Assembly (NCBI RefSeq): GCF_004402695.1
Contig: NZ_SOFL01000033.1
Coordinates: 1 to 64,000 of the forward strand
DNA from: Cryobacterium adonitolivorans
GTDB lineage: Bacteria > Actinomycetota > Actinomycetes > Actinomycetales > Microbacteriaceae
Length of the DNA: 64,000 nucleotides
Direction of reading: 5' to 3'
The translations under genes and the position numbers were made by a program. Positions 59,078 through 64,000 of the stretch are shown here, piece after piece. The notes below the pieces were generated by a model that saw only the letters and a list, made by a program, of their open reading frames with translations, did not search any database and had not been told where the DNA came from. Numbering within the stretch: position 1 is the first letter of the stretch; each line of letters begins with the position of its first letter.

Positions 59078-59280
59078 TCAGTTGAGCGCGGCAGAACCCA
59101 GTGCGGGGAAATTGGGCGGCGTGTAGTCCCTGACGGTGAGCGACTGGATCGCCGGCATGTCCCATGCGCCGGGGACCTCAATCTCTTGGGTGGCGTCGCT
59201 GGGGTCGATCACGGCAATTTCATAACCGCCCTCGGAGGAGCCCCAGAAGCCGTCCGCATCCTGAATGAGCGCATCCTCTT
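59078..59280 (-). pseudogene. C-terminal relic of an unknown protein
   Basis: The minus strand reads RLYLKEDALIQDADGFWGSS, EGGYEIAVIDPSDATQEIEV and PAIQSLTVRDYTPPNFPALG before a stop at 59078. Composition and codon use look like real protein, but it has no start and joins the corA middle relic at about 59290. I do not recognise the family. Confidence 0.5.
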
Positions 59281-59289
59281 TCAGATAGA

Positions 59290-59530
59290 GACGCAGATCT
59301 GCTGCTGCGCCACCAAGTTGGCGTGCGCGGTAAGCGCGATCTCTTGCAGAGCTATAAACGCATCGGCCTGCTTGGCGACCAGCAGCTCGTAGATGCGCCG
59401 GGATGCCGACAGGTTGCCGCTGAAGACCTGTTTCTGGACATCGTCGATGGCGCTTCCCAGCCGGCCACCACCGGTTTGCGGTCGTCGGCGATCACATCCA
59501 GAAGGACGGACGGCATAGCCTGGCGCAAAA
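59290..59530 (-). pseudogene. Frameshifted corA middle-region relic
   Basis: One frame gives PSVLLDVIADDRKPVVAGWE, matching HAVLDEVVDAYAPVVAGLE of CorA. A second frame then gives AIDDVQKQVFSGNLSASRRI and YELL, matching DIDEIENQLFGGDPSVSRRIYELL, followed by ALTAHANLVAQQQ (CorA ALTVHATLVTQQQ). About 70 codons between YELL and ALT are deleted. A frameshift plus this deletion shows decay. Confidence 0.8.
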
Positions 59531-59631
59531 ATGTCTCCCCAACTGGGGTATCTCTCCTCCGATAACGGTCGGTCGGTCGACGATACGTTTCGGATGAGCA
59601 GCAATGCAATTGCTCAAAATGGGGGCTCCAA

Positions 59632-61062
59632 TTGTCTTTGCCGATCGAATTCTTGCCGGCCGAACTTCCGCCGATCGACGAACCCACGCTGATCCTCGTG
59701 ATCAATCAGGCCTATGAATCTGGTTCCTCCATGGCTGAGGTGTTCGAAGCGACGCGAGGGCATTGGCGGGTAGGCCCGGAAACCCGGGAAACGACAGCTG
59801 TTGTCCTCGGGGTTGCTGGCGGAATCGTACGTGGTGTTTTTAGGCCATCAACGTGGTTTCCTTCTCCCATGGCAGGCCAAGAGGGCCGGTGGGGGTTCGA
59901 CGGTGCAGAAGCGCCAGAGCTTTCACATCTCGTCGGGACTAGCGTCAGCCGACTTCCGGTTCGAAAAGGCGCGTCGAACCCGGTGCGTTTATATATGAAC
60001 GGCCTCCCGGAGGCCGGTTCCAAAGGGCTGCCGCTGGTCGCTCGTTGGGAACTCGTTCCAGGGGATTACCTCGGCCGGCAGGAGCGACAGGATCTTTATG
60101 GTGGCGCCACATTTGGTGGAATACAGCCATCAGCTCTTTCACCGAACGTGTTTCTCTACTCAGATCCAGCTCAAGGCAGCAACTATGGGTACGAATACGA
60201 CGGCTGGAATGAGGACGGCTCGGTCTTCTTCTACACGGGCGAGGGTCGAACGGGTGACCAACGCATGCGAGTGGGTAACCAGGCCCTCCGTGACCACTCG
60301 CGCGACGAAAGGGACCTAAGGGTCTTCATCGCCGACGGGTTTGAGCCGGGGACACGCACAGCACGGCAACAGTACATAGGGCAGTTCAAGGTCGACCCTG
60401 AACTCCCTTTTGAGACGCAGGTCGCGCCTGACCAGCATGGCCAAGCGAGGTCGGTATTCGTATTCCGACTACTTCCATTAGGTCCAGCGCTAGTGGCAGC
60501 TAGAGATCGGAGTCACTTTCCCATAGCTCTTCGAGCCGAGGTCGAAGAAGTCGCTCTCGATGTGGCTACGCTCACCGCGCTTACCCGCGAGATAGATATC
60601 GAGGCGTTCACGTCTGTTGATTCAGCGCACGAGGCAATCGCTCGGACGGTTGTCGTGCATCGACCCGAGGCTGAACTCGTCCTCGTCTTACGCGGCGCAC
60701 TCGAAGCTCGGGACCACCGAGTGCACCGTCACCACATTCGGCCGGCTGGACAGTCGAACTCGATATACACGGATCTTTTTGACGCGACGACCAACGTGCT
60801 CTTCGAGGCCAAGTCTGACTCGTCGCGCGAGTCGGTCAGGATGGCTATCGGCCAACTATTGGACTATCGCCGATTCATGCCGGCCGACACTCGTCTTGCC
60901 GTGCTGGTGCCCACGAAGCCCGCTCGGGACCTACTCGATCTGCTCCGAACCGTAGATATCGAAATCTGGTACCCGAACAGCCTCGGCGAATTCGACTCTC
61001 CCGTTGAAATCGACGACAGCCTCGCGGTACAAAGCGTCCTTACAGCCACTTCCGCCGCTTGA
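59632..61062 (+). CDS. Putative modification-sensing nuclease: PUA/EVE-like, SRA-like and PD-(D/E)XK domains
   Basis: A 476-residue protein from a TTG start. Residues ~20-125 look like a PUA/EVE-type domain (LILVINQAYESGSSMAEVFE, AVVLGVAGGIVRGVF, RKGASNPVRLYMNG). Residues ~155-250 resemble the SRA domain of ScoMcrA-type enzymes (DPAQGSNYGYEYDGWNEDGS, TGEGRTGDQRM, RDLRVFIADG). Residues ~375-455 look like a PD-(D/E)XK nuclease: Asp381 in YTDLFD, E392-x-K394 in VLFEAKSD, then AIGQLLDYRRF. Such a reader-plus-nuclease plan is that of type IV, modified-DNA restriction. The last seven codons and the stop lie in the right corA relic. GC is lower than in the core genes. Confidence 0.72.
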   Translation: MSLPIEFLPAELPPIDEPTLILVINQAYESGSSMAEVFEATRGHWRVGPETRETTAVVLGVAGGIVRGVFRPSTWFPSPMAGQEGRWGFDGAEAPELSHLVGTSVSRLPVRKGASNPVRLYMNGLPEAGSKGLPLVARWELVPGDYLGRQERQDLYGGATFGGIQPSALSPNVFLYSDPAQGSNYGYEYDGWNEDGSVFFYTGEGRTGDQRMRVGNQALRDHSRDERDLRVFIADGFEPGTRTARQQYIGQFKVDPELPFETQVAPDQHGQARSVFVFRLLPLGPALVAARDRSHFPIALRAEVEEVALDVATLTALTREIDIEAFTSVDSAHEAIARTVVVHRPEAELVLVLRGALEARDHRVHRHHIRPAGQSNSIYTDLFDATTNVLFEAKSDSSRESVRMAIGQLLDYRRFMPADTRLAVLVPTKPARDLLDLLRTVDIEIWYPNSLGEFDSPVEIDDSLAVQSVLTATSAA

Positions 61063-61108
61063 AGATCAGCCACGGCCCTAATCCGATCAGCCCCATCGCC
61101 GCCACCGG
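61040..61108 (-). pseudogene. corA 3'-end relic (right copy)
   Basis: On the minus strand it reads PVAAMGLIGLGPWLIFKRRK then WL and stop. Homology with corA ends at GCCACCGG (61101-61108), the same point as in the left copy (57841-57915), with a 6-base deletion just before. The plus-strand nuclease gene stops inside it. Confidence 0.88.
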
Positions 61109-61309
61109 TCGGCTTGTTGCGGCAATGACTTCGCAGCTTCTGGCGGGATCGAGCGTGCGGTCATCAAGAGCCTTAGCCAGATTGGTTCCTCTGAGCTGTG
61201 GCATTCCGTTTTCCAGAGAAGCTGCAAGCCGCCTTCTGCAGTTGGGTCGGCAGCAACCGATAGCCTTGCATTGCTGCTCATGCACCAGGCAGAGCGTTGG
61301 AAGGAATCC

Positions 61310-62962
61310 ATGGCGGTCGCTGCTCCCTTTGAGGTTGAGTACGGCGAGGTGTTCACGCGCCTCTGGGTTGTAGAAGCCATTTTGGATCTCGTGGGATATA
61401 CCGCTGATCGTGACCTCGCGAAAATGCGGCTCGTAGAACCGTCAGTTGGTTCTGGAGCCTTCTTTGTGCCAGCAGTCGAGCGGCTCCTCGCGTCGGCACG
61501 TCTACACGGAATTGACCTAGCCGAGCTCGACGGAGCAATCTTCGGGCTAGACCTCCAGGGCGAGCACGTAGAGAGTTGCCGCGCCAAAGCTGTTGAGCTG
61601 TTGATCGCCGAAGGCGCGAGCGAAAAACTAGCAATAGGCCTCGCAAACGGTTGGCTACACGCCGGTGATTTCTTGCTGGATGACGTTCCGCGTGGCGTTG
61701 ACTTCGTTGTTGGCAACCCGCCGTACATACGCACGGAGGACTTGGACGACACTGTCGAGGCCAAATACCGCGCCCGATGGAAGACTATGCGCGGACGCGC
61801 CGATATCTACGTCGGCTTCTACGAGCGCTCTCTCGGGCTTTTAGCTTCGGGGGGCATGCTCGGGTTCATCTGCGCTGACCGTTGGATGCGGAACGCGTAC
61901 GGCAAACACCTTCGAGGCCTAGTTGTCTCTGGATACTCAGTTCAGTCTGTCTGGCAGATGCACGACGTGGACGCTTTCGAGACGGAAGTGTCGGCATATC
62001 CCGCGATTACGGTACTCGCGAACGCCGTGCAAGGTCCGGCGACATTCATCGAAACCACGGGATCCTTCGACGGAGAATCGGCCCGTGAGGCGCTCGCGTT
62101 CATTCAAGGCGAGGTCGAAGAGGTCGCAGGAAACGGATGGGAGGGAGCACGGCTCCCGAGCTGGTTCGAGACGGCGGACTTTTGGCCCGCAGGCCGGCCT
62201 CGAACAATCAAGCTACTCGAGCGGCTTCAAGAAGATTTCCAGACATTAGAGGCAGACGGAACGACTCGAATCAGCATCGGCGTTGCAACGGGCGCCGATA
62301 AGGCCTATATCGTGCCTCGTGACGCCAACGTCGACGTGGAAGAGGATCGCCTGTTGCCGATCGTTATGGCGGACGACATCAGGGCAGGTCATCTGAAGAC
62401 TCCAACCAGCGTCATGCTGAATCCGTGGGACGACAAGGGTGTGCTCGTTGACCTGGAATTATACCCGAGATTCGCGGCGACTCTAGGCTCGCATGACGCT
62501 GTAGCGAAGCGGTTCGTGGCCAAAAGAAATCCAGCCAACTGGCACCGCACCATTGACAAGATTTATCCGGGGCTGGCGGCCAAGCCAAAGCTTCTTTTGC
62601 AGGATATGAAGGCCCAGATCACGCCAGTGCTGGAGCCAGGAGGGTACTACCCACACCATAATCTGTACTACGTCACGTCGACGACCTGGGATATGGAGGT
62701 GCTCGGCGGCCTACTGCTTTCGAGGATCGCCGAGGCTTTCATCAGCGCTTACGGCGTCAAAATGCGTGGAGGCACACTACGTTTCCAAGCACAATATCTT
62801 CGTAAGATCACCGTGCCAGCTCCAGACAGTATCTCGGCGGACGTCGCTGACAGACTTCGCGACGCCTTCCGTGCAAGTGACCGCGACGCGGCGACGCGTG
62901 CAGCCGAGGAAGCATACGGAATGCTGCCTGGTGAGAGCGAAACCACGCTGAGGAACGGCTGA
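61310..62962 (+). CDS. Type II N6-adenine DNA methyltransferase, PaeR7I/XhoI-like
   Basis: A 550-residue methyltransferase of the Eco57I-like class. The ATG at 61310 has AAGGAA five bases ahead and is preferred to TTG 61271. Motif I is EPSVGSGAF (43-51) and the catalytic motif NPPY (136-139) in VVGNPPYIRTEDL. The last ~250 residues (from ISIGVATGADKAYIVP; GGYYPHHNLYYVTS) are the target-recognition part. It protects the host DNA from the endonucleases encoded directly after it; their first start overlaps its stop as TGATG. GC and codon use differ from those of the sugar operons, which suggests transfer. Confidence 0.9.
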   Translation: MAVAAPFEVEYGEVFTRLWVVEAILDLVGYTADRDLAKMRLVEPSVGSGAFFVPAVERLLASARLHGIDLAELDGAIFGLDLQGEHVESCRAKAVELLIAEGASEKLAIGLANGWLHAGDFLLDDVPRGVDFVVGNPPYIRTEDLDDTVEAKYRARWKTMRGRADIYVGFYERSLGLLASGGMLGFICADRWMRNAYGKHLRGLVVSGYSVQSVWQMHDVDAFETEVSAYPAITVLANAVQGPATFIETTGSFDGESAREALAFIQGEVEEVAGNGWEGARLPSWFETADFWPAGRPRTIKLLERLQEDFQTLEADGTTRISIGVATGADKAYIVPRDANVDVEEDRLLPIVMADDIRAGHLKTPTSVMLNPWDDKGVLVDLELYPRFAATLGSHDAVAKRFVAKRNPANWHRTIDKIYPGLAAKPKLLLQDMKAQITPVLEPGGYYPHHNLYYVTSTTWDMEVLGGLLLSRIAEAFISAYGVKMRGGTLRFQAQYLRKITVPAPDSISADVADRLRDAFRASDRDAATRAAEEAYGMLPGESETTLRNG

Positions 62963-63675
62963 TGGAGCAGAGCGAGGCGGTTCTTGAGCTTTTCGACCGA
63001 TTTTGGAGAGAGAAGGACGAAGCCGTCGAGCGGCATAGGATCGCAGGCAGAGAGGGCGGAGCCCAGGCACGAGATGCGCGCCACATGGTCAGGCTCGCCG
63101 GATTTGTCCGGCAGATGTTCATTAGCGCGGGACTCGCCGATGACGAGGTTCACGTCGACAGAGCGATCCCCGGCTATTACCGGCGATCGAAAAACTGGGA
63201 CGTGGTGGCGATGCACAAAGGCCATTTGGTTGGCGTCGTGGAGCTCAAGTCGCAGGTAGGCAGTGAAGGGAATAATGGCAACAACCGAATCGAAGAAGCC
63301 CTCGGCAATTCCTTCGACGCCAGGGCGGCGCAGGAACTGAACCACTCATTCGGAGCATTGCCTGTTTGGAACGCTTTCTGCGTCGTCTTCGGTTCGGATC
63401 CGAGTCTTTCCAGGCCGGTCCGGACTCGCGGCACCCCCCTCTTCCGCACTGACCCGATTTTCGACGGCATGACTTACGGCGATCAGTGGGCGATCGCGGT
63501 GGAGCGATTCGTTCTAACTGGTGCGTATAGCGCTGGTTGGATGGCGGTTACCTGGGTGGACCAAGAGGGGTTCGTAAACTACGACGAACCGGTACCCGCG
63601 GCGACCGCTGAGACCCTTCTAATCCAGATCGAGGCGCGCGTGCGATTCGCGAAGCGGGCGCTTGCTCGTGAATAA
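62962..63675 (+). CDS. PaeR7I-family restriction endonuclease, divergent copy
   Basis: A 237-residue protein, similar in length to PaeR7I/XhoI (246). SKNWDVVAMHKGHLVGVVEL and KSQVG give the PD-(D/E)XK site with Asp80, Glu94 and Lys96. NNGNNRIEEALGNSFDA matches the family's GNNFNNRxEEAxG segment. The N-terminal AVTGGK-like block is lost (it reads AQARDARHMVRL), so it is a diverged paralogue of the next gene. It overlaps the methyltransferase stop by 1 base (TGATG). It may cut the same site, form a heterodimer with the next protein, or have a new site. Confidence 0.8.
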   Translation: MEQSEAVLELFDRFWREKDEAVERHRIAGREGGAQARDARHMVRLAGFVRQMFISAGLADDEVHVDRAIPGYYRRSKNWDVVAMHKGHLVGVVELKSQVGSEGNNGNNRIEEALGNSFDARAAQELNHSFGALPVWNAFCVVFGSDPSLSRPVRTRGTPLFRTDPIFDGMTYGDQWAIAVERFVLTGAYSAGWMAVTWVDQEGFVNYDEPVPAATAETLLIQIEARVRFAKRALARE

Positions 63676-63697
63676 CAATTGCCGAAGAGAGAGCACC

Positions 63698-64000
63698 ATG
63701 AGCAAGCTGACATCGAACGAGATCTGGCGAGCCGCCGTTCTGGGCTACTGGGAAGGCCTTGATCTGCAGCAAGCGAAGCAGGGCCAATTGACCGGCGTTA
63801 AAGACACCGGCAACCGCGCCGCAGTCACCGGCGGCAAGCAGATGGACGCCATGCAGGAGGTTTTCGCTATGCTCTGGCGGGGTGACCCCGAAATTGAACT
63901 TGAAGTACGAACCACGGGTCACAATAACCTGCCAGCATACTTTCGGCCTGCGAAGAACTGGGACTTACTCGTCCTGTATCGGGGATCCCTGATCGCTGCC
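63698..64000 (+). CDS. PaeR7I/XhoI-type restriction endonuclease, cut by window end
   Basis: The ATG at 63698 has GAGAGAG ahead. The 101 visible codons read through YWEGLDLQQAKQGQLTGVKD, GNRAAVTGGKQMDAMQEVF and PAYFRPAKNWDLLVLYRG. DxGxRxAVTGGK and YFRPxKxWDLL are the canonical N-terminal blocks of PaeR7I and XhoI, which cut CTCGAG. The catalytic E-x-K lies beyond the window. It is the second endonuclease gene behind one methyltransferase, 22 bases after the first. This copy is closer to the classical enzymes than its neighbour. Confidence 0.85.
   Translation, partial: MSKLTSNEIWRAAVLGYWEGLDLQQAKQGQLTGVKDTGNRAAVTGGKQMDAMQEVFAMLWRGDPEIELEVRTTGHNNLPAYFRPAKNWDLLVLYRGSLIAA

Noticed and set aside
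57714..64000. Prophage or integrative element with its own recombinase
   Set aside because: No integrase, transposase, capsid or relaxase gene is visible. Only the corA-tail pattern suggests integration.

Overview
The window is about 64 kb of GC-rich DNA with GTG and TTG starts, tight ATGA-type gene overlaps, DUF2510/DUF4190 and NERD proteins and numerous sugar ABC transporters under LacI or IclR control. This suggests an actinobacterium, most likely a free-living Microbacteriaceae member of the Cryobacterium or Microbacterium kind. That assignment is inference from gene style; there is no rRNA, and no tRNA or CRISPR array was seen. Most of the window is ordinary chromosome. The last ~6 kb (57.8-64 kb) is an accessory region with gene relics and, from about 59.6 kb, visibly lower GC.

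Layout. 0-7.7 kb: the end of an NmrA-like oxidoreductase, a two-component system with a PepSY-type secreted protein, a divergent MocR regulator/PNPOx-like pair, and arsM. 7.7-14.1 kb: an alpha-glucoside locus (LacI, GH13, binding protein, two permeases) with an intercistronic hairpin and two repressor-site candidates. 14.1-24.3 kb: a hydrolase, a trehalose-synthase-like GH13 overlapping an LLM flavin oxidoreductase, an MFS transporter, a NERD protein, small membrane proteins and a GGDEF-EAL protein. 24.4-26.5 kb: a CDGSH protein overlapping a haem-oxygenase-like di-iron protein, flanked on both sides by related repeat arrays in opposite orientation, with a siderophore-ATPase relic beside them.

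27.6-39.1 kb: ten genes on one strand with tight overlaps and a divergent IclR gene. They encode a betaine-type (OpuC/ProU-like) ABC importer, a formaldehyde-activating-enzyme (Fae) homologue, a mandelate-racemase-group enzyme, two aldehyde dehydrogenases, a 3-hydroxyisobutyrate-dehydrogenase-like enzyme and an iron alcohol dehydrogenase. I read this as an uncharacterised catabolic pathway for an imported, probably quaternary-ammonium, compound. 39.1-45.7 kb: corA, then a galactonate operon (MFS, dgoD, a fused dgoK-dgoA) with an IclR regulator. 46-55.5 kb: hydrolases, a WYL regulator and a beta-glucoside locus (LacI, binding protein, two permeases, GH1) ending in GH51 and excalibur relics.

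57.8-64 kb: two copies of the last ~70-75 bases of corA lie in the same orientation about 3.2 kb apart, and their homology to corA stops at the same base. Between them lie a DUF998 protein, a frameshifted corA relic and a three-domain protein with a PUA/EVE-like domain, an SRA-like domain and a PD-(D/E)XK-like nuclease domain. Immediately after comes a PaeR7I/XhoI-like restriction-modification system with one methyltransferase and two tandem PaeR7I-family endonuclease genes, the second cut by the window edge. This restriction region and the Fae-containing operon are the two parts most likely to hold undescribed biology.
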